A stretch of DNA of 64,000 bases from Kordiimonadaceae bacterium (GTDB lineage Bacteria > Pseudomonadota > Alphaproteobacteria > Sphingomonadales > Emcibacteraceae). The translations under genes and the position numbers were made by a program. Positions 8,497-17,842 of this stretch are shown piece by piece (position 1 is the first letter of the stretch; every line of letters begins with the position of its first letter). The DNA lies in assembly GCA_018675425.1 (NCBI GenBank), contig JABGYD010000035.1, positions 1-64,000 of the forward strand, given 5' to 3'. Below the pieces are notes generated by a model. That model did no database searches. It saw nothing but the letters and a program-made list of their open reading frames with translations, and had not been told where the DNA came from.

Positions 8497-9867
8497 TTAT
8501 TCTAGATTTGGGGCAATAATATCAACAAGTTTTATTAATTGATCCAATTCAGCTATTTTTATTTTTTTATTTTTATGGTTAAGTTTTGATGGAATAAATG
8601 CTTGAGAAAAGCCTAGTTTTTGTGCTTCTTTCAGTCGAGAATCGGCCTGGCCAACAGGTCTAATTTCACCGGAAAGAGCTATTTCACCAAAAATTATTGT
8701 TTCTTTTGCAATTGGGTCACCAGAAAGCGATGATATTAATGCTGCTGCGACTGCTAGATCAGCGGCGGGCTCTGATATTTTAAGGCCACCGGCAACATTA
8801 AGATAAATATCAAATGCACCAAGGCCAAGACCGCACCGTGCATCAAGAACAGCGATGATCATTGCAAGACGAGCACTGTCCCAGCCGACAACAGCTCGAC
8901 GAGGAGTTCCAAGAGATGACTGAGCAACAAGTGCCTGAATTTCAACAAGCATTGGTCGAGAGCCCTCCATTCCAGCAAAGACTGCTGCTCCGATTACATC
9001 TCCGTCACGATCACCAAGGAATAATGCGGATGGGTTTGGTACTTCTGTAAGACCCAGTTCCCCCATTTCGAAAACACCTATTTCATCGGTACCACCAAAA
9101 CGGTTTTTTACTGCCCGAAGAATTCTAAATTGGTGGCCACGATCTCCTTCAAAATAAAGGACGGTGTCGACCATGTGTTCAAGAACACGTGGGCCAGCAA
9201 TCTGTCCATCCTTTGTGACGTGCCCAACAAGTATAACGCAAACATTTTTTTTCTTAGCAAACCGGATCAACTCCTGAGCACAAGTCCTGACCTGTGATAC
9301 ACTTCCAGGGGCACTTTCAATAGTATCTGCGTACATAGTTTGGATGCTATCTATCACTACCACGTCTGGGCACTTACCCTTGGTAAGGGTTGCTAGGATA
9401 TCGCGAAGATTAGTTTCGGAAGCAAGACTTACGGTGCTATCAGAAAGACCAAGCCTCTCAGCCCGCATCCTTACCTGTGCAACTGACTCTTCACCTGAAA
9501 TATAGACGGTTGATACATTATTTCCTGCAAGCTTACTAACGGCCTGTAGGACTATGGTTGATTTTCCTATACCAGGGTCACCACCAATTAGTATTGCAGA
9601 GCCGTGCACGAGGCCGCCACCAGTAACTCGATCAAATTCACCAATTTTTGAGATCATGCGGGGGAGGATTTCTTCATCGCCTTTCAAGGCTGATAGGGTA
9701 ATGATGTTACCTTTGGCTGTGGCTAGTTTACCAAGGCCAGTAGGAGAGTTTTCTGACGCCTCCTCGACTAATGTATTCCATTCGTTGCAGCCTTCACATT
9801 GACCTATCCACTTACTATATGTGGATCCACAACAATTACAGATATATATATGCTTTTGTTTTGCCAT
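8497..9867 (-). CDS. radA: DNA repair protein RadA
   Basis: RadA (Sms) is a RecA-like branch-migration ATPase that helps process recombination intermediates. All parts are present in 456 residues: a C4 zinc finger (Cys10, Cys13, Cys24, Cys27), Walker A GDPGIGKST near residue 95, Walker B VVIDSIQTMY, the RadA-specific KNRFG motif, and a C-terminal Lon-protease-like domain. It lies between mlaF and cvpA on the same strand, with AAGGA inside the end of mlaF 12 bases before the ATG. Confidence 0.97.
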   Translation of the reverse strand: MAKQKHIYICNCCGSTYSKWIGQCEGCNEWNTLVEEASENSPTGLGKLATAKGNIITLSALKGDEEILPRMISKIGEFDRVTGGGLVHGSAILIGGDPGIGKSTIVLQAVSKLAGNNVSTVYISGEESVAQVRMRAERLGLSDSTVSLASETNLRDILATLTKGKCPDVVVIDSIQTMYADTIESAPGSVSQVRTCAQELIRFAKKKNVCVILVGHVTKDGQIAGPRVLEHMVDTVLYFEGDRGHQFRILRAVKNRFGGTDEIGVFEMGELGLTEVPNPSALFLGDRDGDVIGAAVFAGMEGSRPMLVEIQALVAQSSLGTPRRAVVGWDSARLAMIIAVLDARCGLGLGAFDIYLNVAGGLKISEPAADLAVAAALISSLSGDPIAKETIIFGEIALSGEIRPVGQADSRLKEAQKLGFSQAFIPSKLNHKNKKIKIAELDQLIKLVDIIAPNLE

Positions 9868-9875
9868 TTAAGGCG

Positions 9876-10655
9876 TTATCCTTTTAAAAGTTCCATTTTG
9901 ATAGGCCCACTAGCTTTACCATTAACAAACTGTTCAATGTAATTGTTATTACTATTATCAATTTGATCGCGGGGGCCAGTCCAAATGATATTGCCTTGAT
10001 AAATCATTGCTACATTATCAGCAATCTTTCGGACACTTGACATATCGTGTGTGATGGTGACTGCTGTTGCGCCCACATCTTTTACGCATTCAACAATCAA
10101 TTCGTTAATCACATCGGACATTATTGGATCAAGTCCAGTCGTAGGTTCATCAAAAAAGATAATATCTGGGTTTGTAGCTATTGCACGAGCAAGGCCTACA
10201 CGTTTTTGCATGCCTCCAGATAACTCTGATGGATTTAGTGCTCCTACATCAGGAGAAAGACCCACGCGTCGTAGTTTTTCAATTGCGATTGCTTTAGCTT
10301 CCTTGCGGTCATAAGTTCTTTGGGCAAGTAATCCAAAAGCAACGTTTTCCCAAACAGTAAGACTATCAAATAGTGCGGCACCTTGAAAAAGCATACCAAA
10401 TTTACTAAGAATTTTTTTGTGATCTTTGATGGATATGTTGACCATTTCAGTACCATCAATTTTAATGCTGCCACTATCAGGATACATTAGCCCAAGGATA
10501 CATTTAAGGGTCACTGATTTACCAGATCCAGAACCGCCTATGATGACCATGCTTTCGCCGGGCATAATTTTAAGATTAATACTATCAAGGACAATCTTTC
10601 TATTAAATTTCTTTTGGAGTCTTTTAAGTTCAATTTTTGGAGTTATATTACTCAT
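9876..10655 (-). CDS. mlaF: MlaF-type ABC transporter ATPase
   Basis: This is the ATPase of an Mla-type phospholipid transporter, which keeps outer membrane lipid asymmetry. Motifs: Walker A GGSGSGKSVT, Q-loop region, signature LSGGMQKRVGLARA, Walker B IIFFDEPTTGLDP, and the H-loop TITHDM. The start is set at 10655 because that ATG overlaps the mlaE stop in an ATGA junction; an upstream in-frame start at 10709 would add 18 residues of mlaE antiframe sequence. This gives 259 residues, the normal family length. No mlaD, mlaC or mlaB gene follows; radA comes next. Confidence 0.92.
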   Translation of the reverse strand: MSNITPKIELKRLQKKFNRKIVLDSINLKIMPGESMVIIGGSGSGKSVTLKCILGLMYPDSGSIKIDGTEMVNISIKDHKKILSKFGMLFQGAALFDSLTVWENVAFGLLAQRTYDRKEAKAIAIEKLRRVGLSPDVGALNPSELSGGMQKRVGLARAIATNPDIIFFDEPTTGLDPIMSDVINELIVECVKDVGATAVTITHDMSSVRKIADNVAMIYQGNIIWTGPRDQIDNSNNNYIEQFVNGKASGPIKMELLKG

Positions 10656-11428
10656 GATGAAAAAAACATCTCCGTGACTACATAGTTTGATACGAGGATC
10701 ATGATGCAAGCAGAAACAACTGCATTTGTGGTTGAAATACCAACACCCTGAGCACCACCACGAGCATTAAAACCATGGTAACAACCCATTAATGATATAA
10801 AGAAACCAAAGACAGTAGCTTTGGTCAAGGAGGCTATTACATCAATGGTTTCAAGGAAGTCTATCGTCGATTTCATATAATTAGCACTATTAAAACCGAG
10901 TTTGGTAGTTGCAAGTAAATAACCGCCCAGCACTCCAATAGTATCTGCAACCACAACTAACATTAATGGCATCATTATTACAGTTGCAATGATCCTTGGG
11001 GCTATCAAATATTTAAATGGATCTGTGGATAAGGTATGAAGTGCATCAATTTGTTCTGTGACCCTCATGGTGCCAAGTTCGGCCGCCATAGATGCGCTGA
11101 CCCGTCCGGCAACAATCAAGCCACAAAGTGTTGGTCCTAGTTCTCGAACCATACCAATAACTACAATCGTTGGTAATGTACTTTCTGCATTAAAACGTGA
11201 ACTTCCTTCATAAATATTAACAGCAAGTGCAGCACCAGTAAAAAGAGTTGTAAGACCAACAACAGGCAATGAATAATAGCCTATATTTATCATATGACGT
11301 AATAGTTCGCGAGGATAGTAGGGTGGTGTGAGCATACAAGTAATGGCATTGGAGGCAAAAATGCCAATTCGCCCGGACGTCCTTAAAAAAGATATGATAA
11401 CCCGTCCGATAACGGCCAAGAAATTCAT
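10652..11428 (-). CDS. mlaE: MlaE-type ABC transporter permease
   Basis: MlaE is the membrane permease of the Mla lipid transporter. The 258-residue protein has several membrane helices and family-typical stretches: YYSLPVVGLTTLFTGAALA, ELGPTLCGLIVAGRVSA and ELGTMRVTEQIDAL. Two starts compete: TTG at 11431 (seven bases after AAGGA) and ATG at 11428 (ten bases after); the ATG is given here. It lies a few bases after the alr stop and overlaps mlaF by four bases, so alr-mlaE-mlaF are probably translated from one transcript. Confidence 0.92.
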   Translation of the reverse strand: MNFLAVIGRVIISFLRTSGRIGIFASNAITCMLTPPYYPRELLRHMINIGYYSLPVVGLTTLFTGAALAVNIYEGSSRFNAESTLPTIVVIGMVRELGPTLCGLIVAGRVSASMAAELGTMRVTEQIDALHTLSTDPFKYLIAPRIIATVIMMPLMLVVVADTIGVLGGYLLATTKLGFNSANYMKSTIDFLETIDVIASLTKATVFGFFISLMGCYHGFNARGGAQGVGISTTNAVVSACIMILVSNYVVTEMFFSS

Positions 11429-11433
11429 CAAAT

Positions 11434-12525
11434 TTATATCCTTAAATTATAATTTTTATTATATCTAAAACCGATGCCGGTCAAAATTTCATATTGCTCT
11501 AAAGTAGAGACTTTAGCTATCATTTCAAGTGTTATATGCGAACCCAGTATTTCCACAATATCTGTAACTCCGACACCATCAAATACTCTTTCTGTAATAT
11601 CCACAGCTATCATATCCATAGATACTTTTCCGATCACTGGTGCCAACGCACCAGCGACAAAGACTTGAGCATTTCTATCCGAAGTTTTAAATATTCCATC
11701 TGCGTAACCTACGTTAAGAAGAGCCACCCTTGAGGGTTGGCGGGCAGTCCAAATTGCTTTATAGCCCACGGACATACCAGGATTGAGATTTCTGATTTGC
11801 AAAATTCGTGCGCTTAAAGTAATGACATCATGAATTCCACTAGGGCGCTTAGGAAGTCCAGGGTTTCCTCCATAGAGCATTATGCCTGGTCGAACTAAGT
11901 CAAAATGATAATTTGCACCAAGATAGATACCAGCCGAATTTGAGAGACTAGCCGGAATGTTTTTTAACGCGCGGGTAATTTTAGTAAATTTATTAAGTTG
12001 ATCTATATTACTCTTATGATCAGGATCTTCGGAATTGATTAGATGGCTTAAAATAAGAGTTATATTTAAATCATTGGTGCTATTTAGAAATTTTTCAGTA
12101 TCATTCTTACTCAAACCTAGCCGATTAATACCTGTATCAAAATGTATTGCGCAGGGTTGCCGGCGGCTATTCCACATTTTTATTTGGTTTAAATCATTCA
12201 GTATTGGGCGAATATTATGAGTGAGATAGGTATCAACCTGATCTTGGAAAAGCCCATCAAAAACGTAAATTGTTGCGTCCACTAGGATTGATCTTAAGGT
12301 TATAGCTTCACTAAGGCTTGCAACAAAAAAAACATTACATCTAGTATTATAGTAGATCGCCGGCACTACTTTTTCTAAACCAAGACCATAAGCATTTGCC
12401 TTAACTACAGCAGCACAGCTTGCGCCTGGAGACGCAGAAGAAAGAGTATTATAATTATTAATTATATTTCCTAATTCTACATCAAGTTGGGCAGAAGATT
12501 TTTTTAAAACGTCAGAGATGTTCAT
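11434..12525 (-). CDS. alr: alanine racemase
   Basis: Alr makes D-alanine for peptidoglycan using pyridoxal phosphate. In 363 residues it shows the PLP lysine motif (AAVVKANAYGLG), LVRPGIMLYG, the second catalytic tyrosine motif SVGYKAIW, and C-terminal beta-domain motifs such as IGKVSMDMIAVDI and EILTGIGFR. It starts two bases after the dnaB stop and is followed immediately by mlaE, so it is embedded in the dnaB-to-purF run. Confidence 0.95.
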   Translation of the reverse strand: MNISDVLKKSSAQLDVELGNIINNYNTLSSASPGASCAAVVKANAYGLGLEKVVPAIYYNTRCNVFFVASLSEAITLRSILVDATIYVFDGLFQDQVDTYLTHNIRPILNDLNQIKMWNSRRQPCAIHFDTGINRLGLSKNDTEKFLNSTNDLNITLILSHLINSEDPDHKSNIDQLNKFTKITRALKNIPASLSNSAGIYLGANYHFDLVRPGIMLYGGNPGLPKRPSGIHDVITLSARILQIRNLNPGMSVGYKAIWTARQPSRVALLNVGYADGIFKTSDRNAQVFVAGALAPVIGKVSMDMIAVDITERVFDGVGVTDIVEILGSHITLEMIAKVSTLEQYEILTGIGFRYNKNYNLRI

Positions 12526-12527
12526 AT

Positions 12528-14066
12528 TCAGTGTTTTTCTGCATGGTATCCTGGGCTTAGTGGCCTATCACTGAATTTTGTGATTTCAGCTTCAAATTGG
12601 AGTTCAATAATTCCAGTCGGCCCGTGACGTTGCTTGCCAATAATAAATTCGGCGAGACCTAATAGTTTTTCGCCTTCTTCTAGCCACTGCATATGTTCAG
12701 GTGTGCCGTTATCCGGCTCTTGCTGCTGATGATAATATTCCGGACGGTAAACGAAGGTCACCATATCAGCATCTTGTTCAATAGTGCCGGATTCACGAAG
12801 GTCTGATAAGAGCGGTCTCTTATTATCGCGACTTTCAATAGCACGGCTTAGCTGCGACAAGGCAATCACGGGGATCTCGAGCTCCTTTGCCAACGCCTTG
12901 AGACCACGAGTAATTTCCGAAACTTCTTGAACTCTATTTTCTGGTCCTTTACCTTTCCCTCTTGTTCCGCTTAGTAACTGTAAATAATCAACAATTACCA
13001 GTCCCAGCCCCTTTTGGCGCTGTAGACGACGAGCTCGTGTACGTAGAGCACCAATCGAAAGTCCAGCTGTATCATCAATGTGAAGGGGTAGGCCCTCAAG
13101 CTCCATAGCAACGCGAGAGAGCCGGTTAAATTCTTCCTGGCTCAATTTACCCTGACGCATATCCTGGGAAGATAAACCGGCCTGTTCTGCCAAAATACGA
13201 CTTGCCAGTTGATCCGATGCCATTTCAAGCGAAAAAAAACCAACTACAGCGCCTTTATTTTGATCATCTGGGACACCAGATGCCTTATCTTGCACGTAAG
13301 CCTTAGCAGCGTTGAAGGCAATATTCGTGGCCAAGGCTGTTTTGCCCATTGCTGGTCTTCCAGCAATAATCAATAAATCAGATTTATGAAGGCCACCTAT
13401 TTTTTTATTTATACTTTCAAATCCAGTAGTTATTCCTGCAAGGCCGCCTTTGCGTTGAAGCGCGCCACCTATTACATTTATGGCAGTAATGGCCGATGTT
13501 TTAAAATCTTTAAATCCACCCTCGGCCGTTCCATTTTCGGCCATAGAATAAAGCTGCCTTTCAGCATCCTCAATTTGTTCTTTTGAAGTTTCATCTACGT
13601 CAAACTCGTATGCTTTGTTTACTATGTCGGTACCAAGGTCTATCAGGTTACGTCGAACAGCATGATCGTATATTAACAGGCCGTAATCAATAGCATTTAT
13701 AATTGTAATTGCTGATGCCGCAAGTTTAGAAAGATACTTTGACCCACCAACATCATCAAGCAACTGATCTTTCTCAAAGAATGGTTTTAAAGTAACTGGA
13801 GTTACCAGTTGTCCTTTTTCAATCATAATTTGGCTAGATTCAAAAATTTTTTTATGTGCGCCATTAGCAAAATGCTCTGGTTGCAGAAAATCCTGCACCT
13901 TTTCCATAACATCGTTGTTAACAAGGATAGCTCCAAGTAAAGCTTGCTCAGCCTCAAGATTATGGGGAACTTCCTTATAGGGAATATCCTCATTAGGGGT
14001 GCTTTCTGAGCGATTATTATCTTGAATAATCGGAATTTCTGAATAATCTGACATTGGAATACCCAT
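12528..14066 (-). CDS. dnaB: replicative DNA helicase DnaB
   Basis: DnaB is the hexameric helicase that unwinds DNA at the replication fork. The 512-residue protein has the N-terminal DnaG-interacting helical domain starting with the typical PHNLEAEQALLGAIL, a linker, and the RecA-like ATPase core with Walker A GRPAMGKTALA, SLEMASDQL, VIVDYLQLL and SQLSRAIESR. The first start (14066) and a second ATG four codons on (14054) both lack a clear ribosome binding site. A promoter at 14090-14117 would give a 5' leader of only about 17 bases. Confidence 0.96.
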   Translation of the reverse strand: MGIPMSDYSEIPIIQDNNRSESTPNEDIPYKEVPHNLEAEQALLGAILVNNDVMEKVQDFLQPEHFANGAHKKIFESSQIMIEKGQLVTPVTLKPFFEKDQLLDDVGGSKYLSKLAASAITIINAIDYGLLIYDHAVRRNLIDLGTDIVNKAYEFDVDETSKEQIEDAERQLYSMAENGTAEGGFKDFKTSAITAINVIGGALQRKGGLAGITTGFESINKKIGGLHKSDLLIIAGRPAMGKTALATNIAFNAAKAYVQDKASGVPDDQNKGAVVGFFSLEMASDQLASRILAEQAGLSSQDMRQGKLSQEEFNRLSRVAMELEGLPLHIDDTAGLSIGALRTRARRLQRQKGLGLVIVDYLQLLSGTRGKGKGPENRVQEVSEITRGLKALAKELEIPVIALSQLSRAIESRDNKRPLLSDLRESGTIEQDADMVTFVYRPEYYHQQQEPDNGTPEHMQWLEEGEKLLGLAEFIIGKQRHGPTGIIELQFEAEITKFSDRPLSPGYHAEKH

Positions 14067-14089
14067 ATTTAAGAATAATTTACTATATT

Positions 14090-14117
14090 ACTATAATTTG
14101 AAAATGTATATCTTCAA
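14090..14117 (-). promoter_or_regulatory. likely promoter of the dnaB-alr-mla-radA-cvpA-purF run
   Basis: On the minus strand TTGAAG (14117-14112) and TATAGT (14095-14090) are 16 bases apart. Transcription would start near 14083, leaving a very short leader before dnaB. No ribosome binding site lies in that leader. Confidence 0.5.
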
Positions 14118-14167
14118 AGATGCAAAAATTATGATAATTTTTAATTAATGCTAAAATATAAGATTTA

Positions 14168-14199
14168 TATAAAAAAGGGCTACCAAAAGGCAGCCCTTT
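14168..14199 (-). terminator. rho-independent terminator of rpsF-rpsR-rplI
   Basis: Read on the minus strand, AAAGGGCTGCC pairs with GGTAGCCCTTT (one G-T wobble, 11 pairs, TTTT loop) and runs into a T-rich tail. It sits 21 bases after the rplI stop and before the dnaB promoter, so it separates the two transcription units. Confidence 0.85.
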
Positions 14200-14219
14200 A
14201 AAAATTATGTAAAAGAAGA

Positions 14220-14849
14220 CTACTTCTGTACTTCATCTTCATCAGGAGGTGTATCTATTACAACTGGAGCATCTTCATCTTTAGCAACAGGGTTTAGAGC
14301 TGTATCAGCGTCTTCTTCATTTTCAAAGAAGTCCTCAACCGCAAACTCTTCGCTTGCTGCTTCTGCATCGATGTCTCCTCCGGCAGCTTGAATTTCTGCC
14401 TCTTCGGCAGAGCGTGCGACGTTAACAACAATACTAACATCAACTTCTGCATGAAGGCGGACTGTAATATCATAAAGCCCAAGTGTCTTAAGAGCCCGAT
14501 TAAGAATAATTTGGTTTTTACCAACTTTATAACCGGTTGCATCGAGAGCGTCAGCGATATCACGTGATGATACTGAACCAAATAGCTGACCACTTTCCCC
14601 AGCTTGACGGATAAGTATAACAGATATATTTGTCATTTTAGCAACAAGTGCTTCAGCTTCTGATTTTGCTACAAGATTATTTGCTTCAATGTCTTTCCGC
14701 TGTACTTCAAAAACAGCCATGTTAGCTTTGGTCGCTCGTAGGGCTTTCTTCTGCGGAAGAAGAAAATTACGTGCAAATCCATTTTTAACAGAGACAACGT
14801 CACCGATTTGGCCAAGTTTTGCTACACGTTCGAGTAGGATAATATCCAT
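14220..14849 (-). CDS. rplI: 50S ribosomal protein L9 with acidic C-terminal extension
   Basis: L9 binds 23S rRNA near the L1 stalk. Residues 1 to about 148 are the normal two-domain L9, beginning with the conserved DIILLERVAKLGQIGDVVSVK and the long helix linker. The remaining 60 or so residues form a strongly acidic, low-complexity tail rich in Asp, Glu and Ala, so the protein is 209 residues against about 150 in E. coli. Start: ATG with AAGGAG upstream. It is last in the rpsF-rpsR-rplI operon and followed by a terminator. Confidence 0.96.
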   Translation of the reverse strand: MDIILLERVAKLGQIGDVVSVKNGFARNFLLPQKKALRATKANMAVFEVQRKDIEANNLVAKSEAEALVAKMTNISVILIRQAGESGQLFGSVSSRDIADALDATGYKVGKNQIILNRALKTLGLYDITVRLHAEVDVSIVVNVARSAEEAEIQAAGGDIDAEAASEEFAVEDFFENEEDADTALNPVAKDEDAPVVIDTPPDEDEVQK

Positions 14850-14860
14850 GCTAGTTCTCC

Positions 14861-15121
14861 TTATTTATTTAGGTATGAGATGAGAGCTAAATTACGTGCA
14901 CGTTTAATGGCCTTTGCAAGCTCGCGCTGTTTTTTTGCTGATACGGCTGTGATGCGGCTTGGAACTATTTTACCGCGTTCCGACACATAACGGGAGAGGG
15001 TACGAACGTCTTTGTAATCAATTTTCTGTGCATGAGACCCTGAAAAAGGGCATGTCTTACGACGTCGAAAGAATGGACGGCGTGCACCTGCCTGTGATGA
15101 TGATGCGCTATCTATACTCAT
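14861..15121 (-). CDS. rpsR: 30S ribosomal protein S18
   Basis: S18 forms a dimer with S6 on the 30S platform. The 86-residue protein has the conserved [13 protein letters not shown], the [19 protein letters not shown] region and the C-terminal [16 protein letters not shown]. Its ATG overlaps the rpsF stop in an ATGA junction, so the two are translationally coupled, which fits their 1:1 assembly. Confidence 0.97.
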   Translation of the reverse strand: MSIDSASSSQAGARRPFFRRRKTCPFSGSHAQKIDYKDVRTLSRYVSERGKIVPSRITAVSAKKQRELAKAIKRARNLALISYLNK

Positions 15122-15549
15122 GACTTGTCTCCCTCAGTTTTTTCTTCGCGTTTAAAGCTTGGCTTCTCGTCGCGATTAAAGCTTGGGCGAGGCCCTCGTT
15201 CGTCTCGGCTTGGGCGACTATCGCGGTCTCTTGAACGAAGTACAACACTATCGCCTTCTTCAAATTCATCTACACGAATTGTCATGAAGCGTATTACATC
15301 TTCGTGAAGACGTGCATTACGCTCTAATTCTGCAACAGCTGAGTGAGGGGCATCTAGGTTCAGATGAACATAATGACCTTTTTTATATTTTTTAATCCGG
15401 TAAGCAAGAGGGCGAAGACCCCAAGATTCTGTCTTGGCAACGTCACCACCATTATCAGAGATAATTTTAGTGAAGAATTCAGTTATCGCGTCAACCTGTT
15501 GAGGTTGGATATCCTGCCTAGCGATATATGTGTATTCATATAAAGACAT
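15118..15549 (-). CDS. rpsF: 30S ribosomal protein S6 with charged C-terminal tail
   Basis: S6 ([15 protein letters not shown]..., with [19 protein letters not shown] and the [14 protein letters not shown] strand) binds S18. After about residue 98 a 45-residue tail of Arg, Asp, Ser and Lys follows, with the short repeated element PSFNRDEK / PSFKREEK. Such tails are common in alphaproteobacterial S6 but differ in detail. The start has AAAGGA eight bases upstream. The gene opens the rpsF-rpsR-rplI operon behind a strong promoter. Confidence 0.96.
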   Translation of the reverse strand: MSLYEYTYIARQDIQPQQVDAITEFFTKIISDNGGDVAKTESWGLRPLAYRIKKYKKGHYVHLNLDAPHSAVAELERNARLHEDVIRFMTIRVDEFEEGDSVVLRSRDRDSRPSRDERGPRPSFNRDEKPSFKREEKTEGDKS

Positions 15550-15552
15550 TTA

Positions 15553-15600
15553 GCAATTTCCTTTAGTAGTTACTCTATCGGGGTAGCAGCGAATATCAAA
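15553..15600 (-). promoter_or_regulatory. possible S6:S18 autoregulatory leader of rpsF
   Basis: The leader between promoter and rpsF carries GCTACCCCGATAGAGTAAC, where imperfect flanking arms (GCTAC/GTAAC) could present a CCG trinucleotide. A structured leader with a conserved CCG is known to bind the S6:S18 pair in many bacteria. The match here is by eye and incomplete, so this is only a candidate. Confidence 0.27.
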
Positions 15601-15652
15601 AAGCCACATTACAAAATTAACCGAGCACTTATTTAATTCATAAGAAGCGCGC

Positions 15653-15680
15653 AATATACATGAAACCTTATGTAAGGCAA
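15653..15680 (-). promoter_or_regulatory. promoter of rpsF-rpsR-rplI
   Basis: On the minus strand TTGCCT (15680-15675) and TATATT (15658-15653) are 16 bases apart, followed by a GC-rich start region (GCGCGC). Transcription would begin around 15646, giving a leader of nearly 100 bases before rpsF. Confidence 0.65.
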
Positions 15681-15732
15681 GGGATATATGAAGGTTTTTA
15701 ATTTTTTTTATTAATTAAAAATTCAGCTTTTC

Positions 15733-15760
15733 TTGACAGTGTGGGGTGATTTGTTATGAG
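15733..15760 (+). promoter_or_regulatory. likely promoter of the fabD operon
   Basis: A perfect -35 hexamer TTGACA (15733-15738) is followed after 16 bases by TATGAG (15755-15760), a weaker -10. It lies divergently from the rpsF promoter and about 35 bases before the fabD start. Confidence 0.55.
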
Positions 15761-15797
15761 TTGGTTAATAATTTAATTTAATCGAGGAATTTTTTAT

Positions 15798-16745
15798 ATG
15801 AAAAGAGCATTTGTATTTCCTGGACAAGGTAGTCAAATTGTAGGAATGGGTAAAGAATTAGCTGAAAATTCAACTCACGCACTTTCTGTTTTTAATGAAG
15901 TAAATGATGCACTTGATCAAAACTTGTCATCTCTGATGTTTGAAGGTCCCATTGAGGATTTAACACTTACATTTAATGCGCAACCGGCACTAATGGCATC
16001 AAGTATGGCTATTGTTCGGGTCCTTGAAACGGAATTTGGATTAAGGGTCGGTGACGAGGCTACATATATGGCTGGGCATTCCCTTGGTGAATATTCTGCT
16101 CTTGCAGCCACGGGTACTCTTGGTTTATCGGATACGGCAAAGTTACTAAAAATTCGTGGGCAGGCCATGCAACGTGCTGTGCCAGTTGGTGTTGGTGCTA
16201 TGGCGGCGATTATGGGAGCTGAATTTTCAGTTGTTGTAGATATTGCTGCCAAGGCTGCTGGTGAAGAGGTGTGCACGGCAGCAAATGATAACGCCGATGG
16301 TCAAGTCGTAATCAGTGGACATAAGGGTGCTGTAGAGCGAGCAATGGAAATAGCAAAAGAAGCTGGCATTAAAAGAGCTATTTTACTTCCGGTCAGCGCA
16401 CCATTTCATTGTATGCTGATGCAACCTGCCGCCGATGAAATGGCTGATGCGCTTGCAGAAACAACTTTTAATTCTCCAAATGTTCCCATAATTACTAACG
16501 TAAGTGCAGACGAAGTGACTGATCCAAATGTACTTAGAAGTCACTTAGTTAAACAGGTAACTGGTCGTGTAAGATGGAGAGAAAGTGTTTTGAGAATGGG
16601 AGAACTTGGAATTACTGACCTTATAGAATTAGGCACAGGCAAAGTTTTGGGTGGCCTAGTTAAAAGGATTAATAAGAATATTTCAGGAAAATCTATTCAA
16701 ACAATGGCTGATATGGAAGCTTTTGTTGATGAATTAAATTTATAA
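15798..16745 (+). CDS. fabD: malonyl-CoA:ACP transacylase FabD
   Basis: FabD moves malonyl groups from CoA to acyl carrier protein at the start of fatty acid elongation. The 315-residue protein has the GQGSQ oxyanion motif at residues 9-13, nucleophile Ser95 in GHSLGE, and His204 in APFHCML. The start has GAGGA upstream. It opens the fabD-fabG-acpP cluster, with fabG 15 bases downstream. Confidence 0.97.
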   Translation: MKRAFVFPGQGSQIVGMGKELAENSTHALSVFNEVNDALDQNLSSLMFEGPIEDLTLTFNAQPALMASSMAIVRVLETEFGLRVGDEATYMAGHSLGEYSALAATGTLGLSDTAKLLKIRGQAMQRAVPVGVGAMAAIMGAEFSVVVDIAAKAAGEEVCTAANDNADGQVVISGHKGAVERAMEIAKEAGIKRAILLPVSAPFHCMLMQPAADEMADALAETTFNSPNVPIITNVSADEVTDPNVLRSHLVKQVTGRVRWRESVLRMGELGITDLIELGTGKVLGGLVKRINKNISGKSIQTMADMEAFVDELNL

Positions 16746-16760
16746 TGGAGAGTATAAAAA

Positions 16761-17498
16761 ATGTTTAATTTAATTGGTAAAAGTGCGTTAATTACAGGTG
16801 CCTCAGGTGGTCTTGGTAGTGCAATTGCACATACTCTTCATGGTGCAGGAGCAAGCGTAGTTCTTTCAGGCACACGTGAAAAACCATTGAAAAAGCTTGC
16901 AGATGAACTTGGTGATAGAGCTTTTGCCGTGTCGGCTAATCTTAGTGACCCTGATAGCATAAAAGCACTTTCGAAAAGGGCGTCTGAAATATTGGGTGCA
17001 GTTGATATTTTAGTAAATAATGCTGGAATTACTCGTGATAATATCTCCATGCGGCTTAAAGACGAAGACTGGGATGACGTGATGCAGGTGAATTTGAAAG
17101 CAGCTTTTAATCTGACCCAAGGTGTGATGAGGGGTATGATGAAAAATCGTTGGGGTCGAATTATTAATATCACTTCGGTTGTGGGCGTAACGGGAAATCC
17201 AGGACAGGTTAATTATGCTGCATCTAAAGCAGGTATGATTGGTATGTCAAAAAGCTTTGCTCATGAGCTTGCATCAAGAAACATTACCGTTAATTGTGTT
17301 GCCCCAGGTTTTATCGAGAGCCCAATGACAGATAACCTCACAGAAGATCAAAAAATAGCGTTATTAACCAACGTTCCTGCGGGTCGCTTAGGCAAAGGAA
17401 ATGAGATTGCGGCAAGTGTTTTATACTTAGCAAGCCCAGAATCTGCCTACATTACGGGACAAACTTTGCACATAAATGGTGGTATGGCGATGATTTAG
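16761..17498 (+). CDS. fabG: 3-oxoacyl-ACP reductase FabG
   Basis: FabG is the NADPH-dependent reductase of the fatty acid elongation cycle. The 245-residue SDR has the TGASGGLG cofactor motif at residues 12-19, NNAG, and the catalytic triad Ser139, Tyr152 and Lys156 (YAASK). The C-terminal [14 protein letters not shown] is typical of FabG. It lies between fabD and acpP, with GGAG before its ATG. Confidence 0.97.
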   Translation: MFNLIGKSALITGASGGLGSAIAHTLHGAGASVVLSGTREKPLKKLADELGDRAFAVSANLSDPDSIKALSKRASEILGAVDILVNNAGITRDNISMRLKDEDWDDVMQVNLKAAFNLTQGVMRGMMKNRWGRIINITSVVGVTGNPGQVNYAASKAGMIGMSKSFAHELASRNITVNCVAPGFIESPMTDNLTEDQKIALLTNVPAGRLGKGNEIAASVLYLASPESAYITGQTLHINGGMAMI

Positions 17499-17608
17499 GG
17501 CTTGGCAAATCCTATTTAAGTGTGTTAGGAAGCCCCAAACTCTATTTAGAGTTATATGAAATGTTTAACAGAGGCTTTATTGAAAGCCCTTTATTTGAGG
17601 ATTATGAA

Positions 17609-17842
17609 ATGACTGATGTAGTTGAAGCCGTTAAAAAAATTGTTATAGAACATCTTGGTGTTGATGAAGATAAAGTAACAAACACAGCAAGTTTTATTGA
17701 CGACCTAGGTGCCGACAGTCTTGATACGGTTGAATTGGTCATGGCCTTTGAAGAAGAGTTTGGTTGTGAAATTCCAGACGATGCAGCAGAAAAAATTCTT
17801 ACTGTTCAAGATGCTATTTCATTCATTGAAGCAAATGGTTAA
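17609..17842 (+). CDS. acpP: acyl carrier protein
   Basis: AcpP carries growing acyl chains on a phosphopantetheine arm. It has 77 residues, with the attachment Ser37 in GADSLD and the acidic helix [16 protein letters not shown]. The start at 17609 is chosen over an in-frame start at 17522 because GAGG lies 8 bases upstream and the product then has the standard ACP length. A pair of hairpins separates it from fabF. Confidence 0.97.
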   Translation: MTDVVEAVKKIVIEHLGVDEDKVTNTASFIDDLGADSLDTVELVMAFEEEFGCEIPDDAAEKILTVQDAISFIEANG

